A stretch of 64,000 nucleotides of DNA from Anaerorhabdus furcosa (GTDB taxonomy: Bacteria; Bacillota_I; Bacilli_A; Erysipelotrichales; Erysipelotrichaceae), in assembly GCF_900167375.1 (NCBI RefSeq), contig NZ_FUWY01000002.1:1-64000 (forward strand), in the 5' to 3' direction. Position numbers and translations under genes: made by a program. Shown in pieces: positions 13,289 through 22,555 of the stretch (within the stretch, counting starts at the first letter, position 1; each line of letters opens with the position of its first letter). Under the pieces are notes generated by a model, which saw only the letters and a list, made by a program, of their open reading frames with translations, was not told the DNA's origin and did not search any database.

Positions 13289-13997
13289 TTCATCTAATGA
13301 GCACAGTAAAACTATTATCTAATTGCATATCATGTCTAAATCATAGACTGAGGGTATTATGTAAATATTACTACAACATTATTGCGAGCGATTAGTTAAA
13401 AAAGAAAGAAGATAAAACACAATAAAGAAATATCAAATTCTTGCCTAAAGAAAATTGAGAATTCACTAAATCGAATGTTATTCAATTTAAAAATATTTTA
13501 TTGAAGTTTATACACAAAGAAGAGAAAGTGTTGTGTAAAATATATAAATTACAAAAGTAAACATACATTAAAAAAGAGTTGAGTATTAAACTATCTGATT
13601 ATAAATAGTTGGTAAAGCATTTGTATTGTAGAAAAATAATCACGCTATATAATTAGTTCATGCTTTATAGCGATTGAAATATGAGTAAGTGAGTTACTTA
13701 GCATAATAGCAGATGCATTTGGAAGTAGTTAAGATGTAATAAACAAGATTATGTTATTTGTATATTTGTAGCATAGAAAAAGATAAAACCAGAAGTTTGA
13801 AAATATGGGGAAATGAAAAAAATATTTATAGTAAAACAATTAAGTTTTGATAGTCAAAACTTAAAATTTGTACATCTCTGTTTTGTTTGTATTAGTCAAT
13901 ATTAGATGATAGAATAAAGAAAAATGAGAATGTATAAGTGAAAATACAACATTATGTAGATCATGTTGTAAATGATTGAAGGTTGTGAGAAAAACAA
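13289..13997. other. gene-poor AT-rich stretch
   Basis: About 700 bases with no open frame I can support, no tRNA, no clear repeat and no recognised RNA fold. Stops are dense in all frames. It lies between the activase terminator and an orphan hypothetical gene, and may be decayed DNA. Confidence 0.6.
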
Positions 13998-14471
13998 ATG
14001 GAAACAATGAAGATAAAAATTAATTCGCGAATGAGATCCTATGATAATATAAAATATTTCAAGTATAGGATACTTAAACTAATAAGATTAAATAAACTGG
14101 GACGTGTCCAGTCATTTAAAACCGAAGTAGATGTGAATGACAATGTGATAGGCTATTTTGTAGATATATATTTGAGTTATACACAAGATAATTATATTGA
14201 GAGTTTTATTAACCAATTAAAAATGTTGGAACTACCACTGCAATCCTTAATTACTTACAAAGATAAAAAGATAGAATTAGGAACTCTTGAAGAAGTTATG
14301 TTTACCTCAAAAGATTTACCCGAAAATATGAACATAAAAGTAATAAAAAATGAGTTAAATGATGATTTGAAGTATTTTGGGATTTGTAAGACAGATTCAT
14401 GTATTCTTTACTATTTGTATGGTAATGAAATAAAAAGTAAGATAAAGAAGTTGATACAAAATAAAACCTAA
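13998..14471 (+). CDS. hypothetical protein
   Basis: I do not recognise this 157-residue protein. It has no signal peptide or membrane segment and is rich in Lys, Ile and Asn. There is an alternating hydrophobic pattern in the middle (GYFVDIYLSY, MLELPLQSLITYKDKKIEL) and a short Cys pair in GICKTDSC near the C-terminus. The ribosome-binding site is poor: GAAGG lies about 17 bases upstream, and a second ATG at 14007 is no better. Its isolation in a gene-poor region suggests a recently acquired or decaying gene. Confidence 0.45.
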   Translation: METMKIKINSRMRSYDNIKYFKYRILKLIRLNKLGRVQSFKTEVDVNDNVIGYFVDIYLSYTQDNYIESFINQLKMLELPLQSLITYKDKKIELGTLEEVMFTSKDLPENMNIKVIKNELNDDLKYFGICKTDSCILYYLYGNEIKSKIKKLIQNKT

Positions 14472-14713
14472 ATGAAATCGAATGCTATTTGGATAAGCAT
14501 TTGGACTTTATCAAAAAATAAGGGGATTTTTAATAATTAATAAAATTTATAATTTACATCATAAATACGGATAGTATTTTTTTCATATTGGAAAGACAGA
14601 TTCGCTTATTTAAAACGATATAATATGAACTAATTATAAATATATAACCAAGTTATAACTTATGAATAATATAGTAAATGCATAAATATAAGGAATTACT
14701 TGGGGGGTTGGGT

Positions 14714-16999
14714 ATGAAGTATAATGTTAAAAGTTTATTAAAAATCGTTATTGCAATGATGTTGAGTGTAAGTATCATAAAACCATCATTTGTAAGGGCA
14801 GAAGATCAAATCGGCACAACTGTAAATAAGAGTAAAATTGAAAATACGGTAGTTTTTGATGAGAATGAAGAATCTGTACAACCAAGTGAGTCAATTCTTC
14901 CTGAAAATTCTGAAGAACCACTTGTGACAGAGCAACCAGTATCTACAGAGACTCCTAAAGAGCAACTGCCAGAACCAACTGATATACCTTTAGATGAACA
15001 ACCAATGGCTATGAATCTACAATCGAACTCAATTGTTAGTGAGAACAACAATGTTCTTATTAAAGTGAACATAGACAATGTAAAAGCATCTATTACTGAA
15101 AACAACGATACTAAAGATTTGGAAGTAAAGGATAATAGAATAACTGCATTATGCAAGACAACTTGCCAAATTACTGTAGATGGCACTGATGCTACTGTGA
15201 AAAGTGCAAGTTTAAATGATAATGAAATTTATAATGTTGATGTAAATAATGATTATAAAAGTGTTCAAATTATTGATGTTGATAATTCAAATAGACAAAA
15301 TGCAATAGTCAATTTTGGATATAAATTAACAGTAACAACTCACTACATGCCAAACGAGGGTGAGCATGTGGATGGAAATGGTCAAATTAAATGGGGATAT
15401 TCTGTAACAGTTGAAAAGATGAATGAATATCAAATTACTAGTCCAACATCGTATACAAAAGTTCTGCTACCTGGAGAAAATCTTGAAGTTTATCCACAAC
15501 CAACAGAAGGATATCCACTACACTTAATGGAATTTAATGGTGTAGTGGCAAGCAAGAATGTATGGAATAGTTATGAAGCTCGTCATGTGCCATTTGGAAC
15601 AATGGCATCTGATTCAACGGATGAATGGTATAAGCAAAGTCAAATGAGTAATTTATCACCAAATACTAGATACGTTGCTCTTACATCAATGCCTGCAAGT
15701 GATGCAACAATTGATTATGCGTATAATTACGGACAAAAAGCTGTTTTTGTAGGGGTTTACTATGAAAATGCAGAAGGTAAATTTATTCCTGAAGAATACA
15801 CAGGCGGAGATGTTTCACATCTAAGAACACTTCATCATAAAGAAATTATTGTGAATGGAAAAGAAATAGAAAGTATAAATCCAAGTAGCTCTATATTTGG
15901 AGAAGCTCCAATTTATCCAGTGGGTACGACTATAGATGATTATTTATATGATAAATACTGGGTTTCTGATGATGGAAAATCTAAAGGATATATTTATTAC
16001 TCTGGTTGGTCAGATTCTGATCAAGCAATAGGCGCAAATTTCATGAAAGCAATGACAGGGTTGGATTTCTTAAACAATGGTAACACAAGCGGAGTGATGA
16101 CTCTTCGCCTTGAAAATAGAAATTATTTCTTTTATCATTATTATCGTTTATATAGAACATTAAATTATAATTCAAATGATGGAACGAATAAAACTGTTAA
16201 TGGTGGCAAAACAATTCTTAATGGTGAGATAACAACAATTGAGAATACGTTTGTAAGAGAGGGGTATACTTTTAAGGGCTGGAATACTGAGCCTGATGGA
16301 AATGGTGTAAATTATACAGAAAAATCTAAATTTGTTATGCCAGCTGTTAAAGAGATTACATTATATGCTCAATGGGAAAGGGATAATACAGTAACTCCAA
16401 TACCAACACCAGAACCAACTGAAACCCCAAATGTTGGTTGCCCTGCCGGAACTGAATGGAATGAAGAAAGACAAGATTGCCTTGCACCAATTGTTCCACA
16501 ACCGCAAAATCCACAAAATCCCCAACCAAATCAACCTGAAGAAAGAATAATTGTTGATGAAATTACTCCTGAACAAGGACCAACAGTTACCCCAACAGCA
16601 ACACCAGATGTTGAAAAAATTGAGGATGATATTACACCAGAAGTTGTTCATAAGGGATCTTGGGCTCTTATTAATTTGATTGCTTCACTTATTGGCATGT
16701 TGGTAACAATAATTTTATTGTTTGCAAAGCATGAAAGAGAAGAAGAGAACGAAGAAAATGAAGAACTTGTAGATGAATTCAAACGTAAACGTATTTATAA
16801 AGTAGTAGGTGTCATTATTACAATCTTATCAATTATTGTCTTTGTTTTAACAGAAAATATGCGATTACCAATGATACTTGTAGATAAATATACGTTGTTG
16901 ATGGTTGTCTTAGCTGCACTTAATCTTGTATGCTTCTATTTTGGTAGAAAATGGCATGAAGTTGAGTTAGAAGAAGCAACAGATCAAACAAAGGAATAA
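14714..16999 (+). CDS. surface protein with InlB-type B repeat and C-terminal membrane domain
   Basis: A 761-residue secreted, membrane-tethered protein. The ATG at 14714 is chosen over one at 14678 because a GGGGGG tract precedes it at good spacing and the signal peptide (MKYNVKSLLKIVIAMML..., cleavage near SFVRA) then starts correctly. A Pro/Glu/Thr linker occupies residues 50-95 and a large extracellular region of unknown fold runs to about 470. One Listeria-Bacteroides B repeat lies at about 480-557 (YNSNDGT, GYTFKGWNTEPDG, LYAQW). After a proline-rich stretch with a CPAGTEWNEERQDC cysteine pair come three hydrophobic segments near residues 652-670, 695-712 and 725-745. No LPxTG sorting signal is present. 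An adhesin-like role is inferred. Confidence 0.75.
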   Translation: MKYNVKSLLKIVIAMMLSVSIIKPSFVRAEDQIGTTVNKSKIENTVVFDENEESVQPSESILPENSEEPLVTEQPVSTETPKEQLPEPTDIPLDEQPMAMNLQSNSIVSENNNVLIKVNIDNVKASITENNDTKDLEVKDNRITALCKTTCQITVDGTDATVKSASLNDNEIYNVDVNNDYKSVQIIDVDNSNRQNAIVNFGYKLTVTTHYMPNEGEHVDGNGQIKWGYSVTVEKMNEYQITSPTSYTKVLLPGENLEVYPQPTEGYPLHLMEFNGVVASKNVWNSYEARHVPFGTMASDSTDEWYKQSQMSNLSPNTRYVALTSMPASDATIDYAYNYGQKAVFVGVYYENAEGKFIPEEYTGGDVSHLRTLHHKEIIVNGKEIESINPSSSIFGEAPIYPVGTTIDDYLYDKYWVSDDGKSKGYIYYSGWSDSDQAIGANFMKAMTGLDFLNNGNTSGVMTLRLENRNYFFYHYYRLYRTLNYNSNDGTNKTVNGGKTILNGEITTIENTFVREGYTFKGWNTEPDGNGVNYTEKSKFVMPAVKEITLYAQWERDNTVTPIPTPEPTETPNVGCPAGTEWNEERQDCLAPIVPQPQNPQNPQPNQPEERIIVDEITPEQGPTVTPTATPDVEKIEDDITPEVVHKGSWALINLIASLIGMLVTIILLFAKHEREEENEENEELVDEFKRKRIYKVVGVIITILSIIVFVLTENMRLPMILVDKYTLLMVVLAALNLVCFYFGRKWHEVELEEATDQTKE

Positions 17000-17030
17000 T
17001 TAACTTGTTCAAACAAGATGAATAAAATAG

Positions 17031-17072
17031 AAAACAGGGTAGCAAAGTAAAACTTGCTACTCTGTTTTTATA
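17031..17072 (+). terminator. terminator after the surface protein
   Basis: AAAACAGGGTAGCA pairs with TGCTACTCTGTTTT (one G-T wobble), followed by T-rich sequence. Confidence 0.85.
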
Positions 17073-17171
17073 TTTATTAGGAATTCTATCAAACCTAGAC
17101 AGGGGATGAAAAATCACTAAACTTGTAAAGTGAGATTAAAGAAATTATCATTTTAGTAGAAAGGTAATTGA

Positions 17172-18494
17172 ATGGGGGACCTATATAACAAGGATAATGA
17201 GATGACAAAGAAGATAGGATTTACAAGTATATTTTTATTAGGAATAAATGGAATAATTGGATCAGGCATATTTTTATTACCAGGAAAAATGTATCAAGAT
17301 ATGGCTGTTTCAAGTTTATTGGTTATATTATTTGCGAGTTTTATGGTATTAATGATTGCTCTTTGCTATGCTGAGTTAGCATCAAGATATAGCGAAGATG
17401 GTGCTGCGTGGTTGTATGTCTATAAAGCATTTGGGAAGTTTTCTGGTTTTGAGGTTGGACTTAGTATTTGGTTTTTGTCGGTAACAATTCTAGCCGCAGA
17501 AACATCAGCTTTCCTAACAACACTGCAAGGTGTAATACCCGCTTTAAAAGATACAATGGTATATAACTTAGTTGGCGTTGGTGTTTTACTTTTATTGTTT
17601 GTAGCAAATTTGTTTGGAACTTTGATTATGAAATTACTGAATAACATTTCTTCAACATCTAAACTAGCGATTATCATTTTGTTTATAGTAGTTGGATTGT
17701 TTTTTATCAAATTCGATAATTTCAGTGTCTTCTTACCAGCAGGGGCACATACCTTCACTTCAATATCGAAGGACTTTGCTAAAGCTTTAAGTGTTATCTT
17801 TTATGCGTTTATTGGATTCTCTTTCCTACCTGTTGCAGCTGCAAAGATGAACAATCCAAAACGCAACATACCATTAGCTCTAATTAGTGTTATTTTAGCT
17901 AGTACAGTTTTATATGGATTAATTACTTTTGTTTGTATTGGAATATTGGGTACAAGTTTATCTGGAGAAATATTACCTGCTGCAATGGCATTTAAACAAA
18001 TATGGGGAAGCCTTGGCTATAATTTAATAATAATTGGAATGTTGGTTTCGATTGGTGGTTTGGCAGTTTCATTTTCGTTTAATGCTCCTGTCATCGCTTC
18101 ATCAATGTCAGAAAAGAAATTGCTCCCTAGCTGTTTTTCAAAAAAGAATAAGTTTGAGTCACCATATATAAGTAGTTTGGTTACATTTGGATTGGCCATG
18201 ATTTTAGTAGTAAGTGGTGACTTTATGTATTTAATTTCATTATCAGTTTTTATTTCATTTTTACACAATGTTCCTAGTATTTTAGCGATGATGAAACTAC
18301 GCAAAAAAGATGAAAATATTGGATTCAAGGTTCCTGGTGGATATACGATTCCAATTCTTGCATTGGCATCAAGTGCATACCTAATTACAGGATTTACTTT
18401 GCAAATAGTTATTACTGGGGTGATTCTAGTATTAATAGGTGTCTTATTGTATTGGATACAAAAAAGGATGACTAAAAAAGAAACAACTTTATAA
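17172..18494 (+). CDS. APC-family amino-acid permease
   Basis: A 440-residue, roughly 12-span membrane transporter of the amino acid-polyamine-organocation superfamily. The first helix has the family signature GINGIIGSGIFLLPG near residues 24-38, with the unwound GSG that binds the amino-acid backbone, and AFIGFSFLPVAAAKMNNPKRNIPLAL occurs in the middle. Substrate cannot be told from sequence. Two starts are plausible: 17172 (after AAAGG) and 17202 (after AAGGAT). Monocistronic, bounded by terminators. Confidence 0.85.
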   Translation: MGDLYNKDNEMTKKIGFTSIFLLGINGIIGSGIFLLPGKMYQDMAVSSLLVILFASFMVLMIALCYAELASRYSEDGAAWLYVYKAFGKFSGFEVGLSIWFLSVTILAAETSAFLTTLQGVIPALKDTMVYNLVGVGVLLLLFVANLFGTLIMKLLNNISSTSKLAIIILFIVVGLFFIKFDNFSVFLPAGAHTFTSISKDFAKALSVIFYAFIGFSFLPVAAAKMNNPKRNIPLALISVILASTVLYGLITFVCIGILGTSLSGEILPAAMAFKQIWGSLGYNLIIIGMLVSIGGLAVSFSFNAPVIASSMSEKKLLPSCFSKKNKFESPYISSLVTFGLAMILVVSGDFMYLISLSVFISFLHNVPSILAMMKLRKKDENIGFKVPGGYTIPILALASSAYLITGFTLQIVITGVILVLIGVLLYWIQKRMTKKETTL

Positions 18495-18517
18495 ATTACT
18501 ATTCACTGTTGATTAAC

Positions 18518-18546
18518 AAAAAAAGCTAGTTTTCTAGCTTTTTTTC
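18518..18546. terminator. bidirectional terminator
   Basis: AAAAGCTAG-TTTT-CTAGCTTTT with A and T runs outside. It serves the convergent permease gene and the minus-strand DUF1801 gene, whose last codons lie in the stem. Confidence 0.85.
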
Positions 18547-18930
18547 TTGATTACGCAAATTGCATTCACTTAATAATTCGATTAGTTTATCTAAATTAAC
18601 AACATCAAAATTGGATATTTTAATACAATACTTTCCAGTTGATACTTTTCCTAACTTATTCCTGTAAGAATGAATGAGGATATCTTCATCGCCACAATTA
18701 AATATGTAAAGGCTAATATAATTTTTTTGAGGTGCTAAACAGAAAAGCGGATAATTTGGATCAATTGTTAATTTACCATATGCAATCATTGTATAATTAT
18801 GATTAGTGTATAACCAGCGTTCGAATGAAGAGTTTACTTTCATCATGATTTTATCGAGCTGAATTAAATCATTTTTCTTATCTGCAGAATTCTTAATTAA
18901 TTCATTAATTGAACTTGCTTCTATTTTCAT
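18526..18930 (-). CDS. DUF1801-like (YdhG-type) protein
   Basis: A 134-residue cytoplasmic protein. The pattern of a helix with FERWLYTNHNYTMIAYG, then PLFCLAPQKNYISLYIFN, then GKYCIKISNFDVVNLDKLIELLSEC matches the DUF1801/YdhG fold (frataxin-like alpha-beta sandwich), which typically reads gkplf.fa..K.hislY and ends in a helix after the last strand. Biochemical role in this family is not established. AGGTGA precedes the ATG. It reads toward the permease gene and shares its terminator. Confidence 0.6.
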   Translation of the reverse strand: MKIEASSINELIKNSADKKNDLIQLDKIMMKVNSSFERWLYTNHNYTMIAYGKLTIDPNYPLFCLAPQKNYISLYIFNCGDEDILIHSYRNKLGKVSTGKYCIKISNFDVVNLDKLIELLSECNLRNQEKKLEN

Positions 18931-19006
18931 AAAGTCACCTACTTGTTATAACTCTATCATAACTAAATTTGCTATAATTGCGAGTATAATGATTCTAAGT
19001 AGAGAA

Positions 19007-20050
19007 TTATAATAATGCGTTATATAAAGAGAAATATAACTCGCGTTCTTCACAATACAATAGTTGAACTTTTTTTGAAATCTTGTCTAATATATTAATA
19101 TCTAAAGTTTCAGATAATTGCCATAAGTCGTTAGCTATATCATTCCACGAATCTGCAACAACAGTAAATTGCTTTCCAATTTCATATACTTTTTTATTTA
19201 CAAGTATAGCAGAAGCTTCAATAAGAAAATTTCCATACATTTTTCTAAAGATTCCACCGCCTGTTCCACCATCTTTGCTAATTTGAAAGTAGTTTGTAAT
19301 TCCAGCATTGCGTAATTTGGAATCACTAAATTTATCCCACTTCAAAACTTCTTTAGAGAATTTATGGATACCTTCTATACCTAGTAGATGAGCAGGTGGA
19401 TTTAGCATAGATTCACAGGTTTCTTGAATAGCTTCTTTTAGTATGTCTGGAGTAGGAGATTGATACGTATTGAAATCAAATGTTAAATATTTATTTTTTG
19501 CAGGAAAGGGTCTAAATGATGAGTTTCTAGCTTTCATGAATTCGTGATAACTAACAAGATGATAATCCATTGCTATATTCCCTTTTGGTGAACGTATTGG
19601 ATAGTCGTGGTTATCCCGATCGCTAATCCATACAGTTTTATTTTCATCATCATATCCATAAATCACAACGGCATGTCCTCCAAAGTGATTGTTTTCATCC
19701 ATGTCTAGATATCTTAAGTAAGCCATATCCACATAAACTAAAATTGGTTGGTCTTGATCAATAATTGATTTAATTTGATTAAATACCTTATCATAATCAT
19801 TTCCTGATTTGCAGCAAATTTTAATATTTAATCGTTGTGCAAGTTTTTCTTCAAATTCAAAAATTTTTATCCTGCCATTAATCATTGGAGATTTTTCTTG
19901 GTTGATATAGAGAAATGATAAACCAGATGCTAAACCAAACATCATTTCTTCTGACAAATGATAGTTATTATAAGAGAAAACTTGTTTTAATGAGTTTGTA
20001 ATACAATGTTGACCTCCCAGAGGGAGAAAATCATTAATTATTTTTTTCAT
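19007..20050 (-). CDS. BtrH-like cysteine acyltransferase/peptidase-fold protein with DUF4872
   Basis: A 347-residue protein. The N-terminal half has the GQHCITNSL motif near residues 12-20 carrying the putative nucleophilic Cys. NHFGGHAVVIYGYDDENKTVWISDRD near 130-155 carries a His and then an Asp: a papain-like arrangement as in BtrH_N, the domain of the butirosin acyltransferase BtrH. The C-terminal half (about 200-347) matches the companion DUF4872 pattern, with HKFSKEVLKWDK and GGTGGGIFRKMYGNFL. The start at 20050 is used because AAAGGA precedes it; a TTG 24 bases upstream overlaps the MerR gene. It lies 10 bases after the MerR gene in the same transcript. Substrate unknown. Confidence 0.7.
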   Translation of the reverse strand: MKKIINDFLPLGGQHCITNSLKQVFSYNNYHLSEEMMFGLASGLSFLYINQEKSPMINGRIKIFEFEEKLAQRLNIKICCKSGNDYDKVFNQIKSIIDQDQPILVYVDMAYLRYLDMDENNHFGGHAVVIYGYDDENKTVWISDRDNHDYPIRSPKGNIAMDYHLVSYHEFMKARNSSFRPFPAKNKYLTFDFNTYQSPTPDILKEAIQETCESMLNPPAHLLGIEGIHKFSKEVLKWDKFSDSKLRNAGITNYFQISKDGGTGGGIFRKMYGNFLIEASAILVNKKVYEIGKQFTVVADSWNDIANDLWQLSETLDINILDKISKKVQLLYCEERELYFSLYNALL

Positions 20051-20060
20051 AATTGTCCTT

Positions 20061-20861
20061 TCAATAAACTTCAAAAGGTAAAAGAATTTCTGTGATATAG
20101 TGATTGGGATTTCCTCTAAAAATCAACCCAGGACTCTTAATATAAATTTCTCTAGATGGAGTTATAGTTTTTATTTGATTCTTATTTGCATAATCAATTA
20201 GTACTTTGTAAGCATACTTCAAAGTATCATAGCTTCCATAGTGAATAGTTTTAAGTGCTTTTATCTTGGGTAATGTTTTCATCTTGATATTTTTATGATT
20301 GATTGTTGTTTTTACAGGTAAGCAAATTTCTATATCAGCATTATCGGAATAATCTTCATCATAATAACAGTTAAAGTGTGGACCTGCTTTTTGGTTTTTA
20401 GCTGCTCCATAAAGTATGGGGATATATTGATCAAGATCAGTATATTTTCCTGTGAAATGAATAGATGCCACAAGTTGTTCACTGACTTCGATAATTTGTA
20501 TAGAGTATTCATTATACAGTTCTCTTTGATTTGTCTCTTTTATGTATGTTCTTATTTTTTTAGATAATTCTTTTTCTTTTGAGATATTTCTTTCGATTAT
20601 TTTAATTTTTTCATGAAGAATATGTGATAAATCTTCTTCCAAATTAACGAGTTCAATTGTTTCTTTAATTTCCTTAATGGAAAAATCAAAAGATCTTAAT
20701 AGTTTGATAAGTTGTGCAGTTTTTAAATCATTATCACTATAATATCGATATTGATTTTCGAAATCTCTAGAAGTTGGTTTTAAAATATCTTCATTGTCAT
20801 AATAGCGTAATGCTTTTATGGTAAGCCCTGATATCTTTGAAAATTGGCTAATTTTATACAT
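20061..20861 (-). CDS. MerR-family regulator with GyrI-like ligand domain (BmrR type)
   Basis: A 266-residue transcription activator. The N-terminal winged HTH begins MYKISQFSKISGLTIKALRYYD, the MerR signature. A long dimerisation helix follows (about 75-115), then a GyrI-like effector-binding domain (about 118-266) with conserved acidic and aromatic residues. That is the architecture of BmrR, which senses lipophilic drugs. Cotranscribed with the BtrH-like gene. AAGGAGG precedes the ATG. The promoter contains a palindrome in a 19-20-base spacer, so autoregulation through DNA distortion is likely. Confidence 0.85.
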   Translation of the reverse strand: MYKISQFSKISGLTIKALRYYDNEDILKPTSRDFENQYRYYSDNDLKTAQLIKLLRSFDFSIKEIKETIELVNLEEDLSHILHEKIKIIERNISKEKELSKKIRTYIKETNQRELYNEYSIQIIEVSEQLVASIHFTGKYTDLDQYIPILYGAAKNQKAGPHFNCYYDEDYSDNADIEICLPVKTTINHKNIKMKTLPKIKALKTIHYGSYDTLKYAYKVLIDYANKNQIKTITPSREIYIKSPGLIFRGNPNHYITEILLPFEVY

Positions 20862-20881
20862 TTGTACCTCCTTGTACTTAG

Positions 20882-20914
20882 TTTAAACTATCCTCTGCAG
20901 GGGAAAGTAAAGAG
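20882..20914 (-). promoter_or_regulatory. MerR-type promoter and operator
   Basis: The imperfect palindrome CTATCCTCTGCAGGGGAAAG (20888-20907, 16 of 20 symmetric) is centred on CTGCAG. Reading the minus strand, TTTACT, a 19-20-base spacer filled by the palindrome and TTAAACT form an overlong-spacer promoter, the arrangement MerR activators act on. It lies just upstream of the MerR gene. Confidence 0.6.
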
Positions 20915-21010
20915 GAAAATTATGCTCATCAATATTATAACATCTACGTTTGATGTAAAAGGTAATGGATAACCATCATGTTTTTAAATCTTTATTGTCT
21001 GATTCTATCA

Positions 21011-22315
21011 TTATTTCTGGTCGCAAGTAATAAGACCCTTATTACGATAGAGCAGTGTAAACGATATAATAAGAACAATTATTTCTGTGACTGTTAAGGT
21101 CATCCAAACTCCATTCAATCCAAATTGTGAAGACAAGATGAATGCTACTGGGATAATAATGATGAACCCTCGTAGCATAGATATGATAGAAGCATATTTT
21201 GGTTTGTCAACTGAACTGAAAAATGCACAAATCAAGATATTAATACCTACGAAAGAAAAAGCAGTAAAATAAATTTGAAGTCCATTGACCGCAATCTTAG
21301 CTAATTCTAAATTTGCTTCACTATTGAAGAAGGATACGATAATTTCTGCGTATAAAATGGAGATTAGGTAAGTTATTATACTGATGATTAGTGTTGTTAT
21401 CGTGCCATATTTTAGTAATTTTTTTAAATGGTGTCGATTGTTTTCTTTGAATGAATTGCTGATTAATGGTTGCATCCCCTGAGATATTCCTGTGAAAATT
21501 GCAAGAACAACAAGTGTGATATTGGCAATTATACCATAGGCAGCTACTCCAATATTTCCTGCTATATTAAGAATTAATATATTGAAAACAATAATAACGA
21601 TACCGGATGATAACTCGGTGATTAAGGCAGAAAAACCAAGACAGCTAATATCGACGATTGATTTAAGGTGAAGCATACATTTTTGTAGTTTGAATGTATT
21701 TTTCTTTTTGAAAAAATGATTCGATAGAATAAGAAGACTAATACAAGGAGAAAGTCCAGTAGCAAATGCTGCACCAAACATTCCTAATCCTAATGGGAAG
21801 ATGAAAATAAAATCTAAAATAATATTCGATAAACTACCAGCGAGCATAGCAATCATAGAAAGCTGGGGATTGTTGTCGTTTCTTACAAAACAAATTAAAA
21901 TATTATTTAAAATGAAAAAAGGAGCAAAACATAAAATGATTTTTAAGTAGGTGGATGTATTTGCCAAAGTTACAGCATCAGCACCTAACATCGTTGACAA
22001 GGGTACAGAAAATGATAGTCCTAACAGTAAAAAAATAACGGACATTATAGAGGCATAGTAAATGGATTGAGTAAAAATAGTATTTGCTTTAGTAAGTGTA
22101 AATCGTATCGCTCCACCCATTCCAATCATTAAACCTGCACCATGAATAAAGCTATATATGGGAATAGCAATATTTAAAGCGGCTAAACCAATTGATCCAA
22201 CACCTTGAGCGATAAAGAATGTATCTGCGAGTATATTACATGAAAGTCCAATCATTCCAATAATATTAAGTGATACATAACGAATATAAATTTTCTTAAT
22301 GTTTTTTGTAGCCAT
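21011..22315 (-). CDS. MATE-family multidrug exporter
   Basis: A 434-residue, 12-span membrane protein of the MATE family, which exports cationic compounds using Na+ or H+ gradients. It opens with NIIGMIGLSCNILADTFFIAQGVGSIGLAALNIAIPIYSF, the typical first-helices pattern of the DinF/MepA branch, and has an internal repeat of six helices. The ATG at 22315 is chosen because TTTGGAGG lies at good spacing; an upstream in-frame ATG falls inside the leader hairpins. The structured leader suggests control by transcription attenuation. Confidence 0.85.
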   Translation of the reverse strand: MATKNIKKIYIRYVSLNIIGMIGLSCNILADTFFIAQGVGSIGLAALNIAIPIYSFIHGAGLMIGMGGAIRFTLTKANTIFTQSIYYASIMSVIFLLLGLSFSVPLSTMLGADAVTLANTSTYLKIILCFAPFFILNNILICFVRNDNNPQLSMIAMLAGSLSNIILDFIFIFPLGLGMFGAAFATGLSPCISLLILSNHFFKKKNTFKLQKCMLHLKSIVDISCLGFSALITELSSGIVIIVFNILILNIAGNIGVAAYGIIANITLVVLAIFTGISQGMQPLISNSFKENNRHHLKKLLKYGTITTLIISIITYLISILYAEIIVSFFNSEANLELAKIAVNGLQIYFTAFSFVGINILICAFFSSVDKPKYASIISMLRGFIIIIPVAFILSSQFGLNGVWMTLTVTEIIVLIISFTLLYRNKGLITCDQK

Positions 22316-22329
22316 AAATTCCTCCAAAT

Positions 22330-22411
22330 AAAAAGCACCCACATCACAATACCTTCATTGGCCTATCGGTAAGTGAACAGAATGCTGCCATTTGATTTTT
22401 ACTCGGCAGCA
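22330..22411 (-). ncRNA. structured leader, candidate guanidine-IV (mepA-type) riboswitch
   Basis: On the minus strand the leader folds into two hairpins. The first, TGCTGCC...GGCAGCA (22383-22411), has a 15-nt loop. The second is long: it pairs 22368-22385 with 22335-22353 (GCATTC...GGGTGC, TCAC/GTGA, TACC/GGTA), encloses a 14-nt loop and runs straight into TTTTT like an intrinsic terminator. The base of the second shares three bases (22383-22385) with the first, so the folds compete. MATE (mepA) genes are known targets of guanidine-IV switches. I assign the class from context only, not from a matched consensus. Confidence 0.45.
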
Positions 22412-22555
22412 AAAACCAAAATATATTTACGTTTCAATAAATGATAACACAGATAAATTGAAAAACAAAACATTTCAAAAAATAATAAAATAAAACTACA
22501 ATAATCAATTACTACTTAAATACAAAGATGATCTCCGTTTAGAATTGATTCAGAA

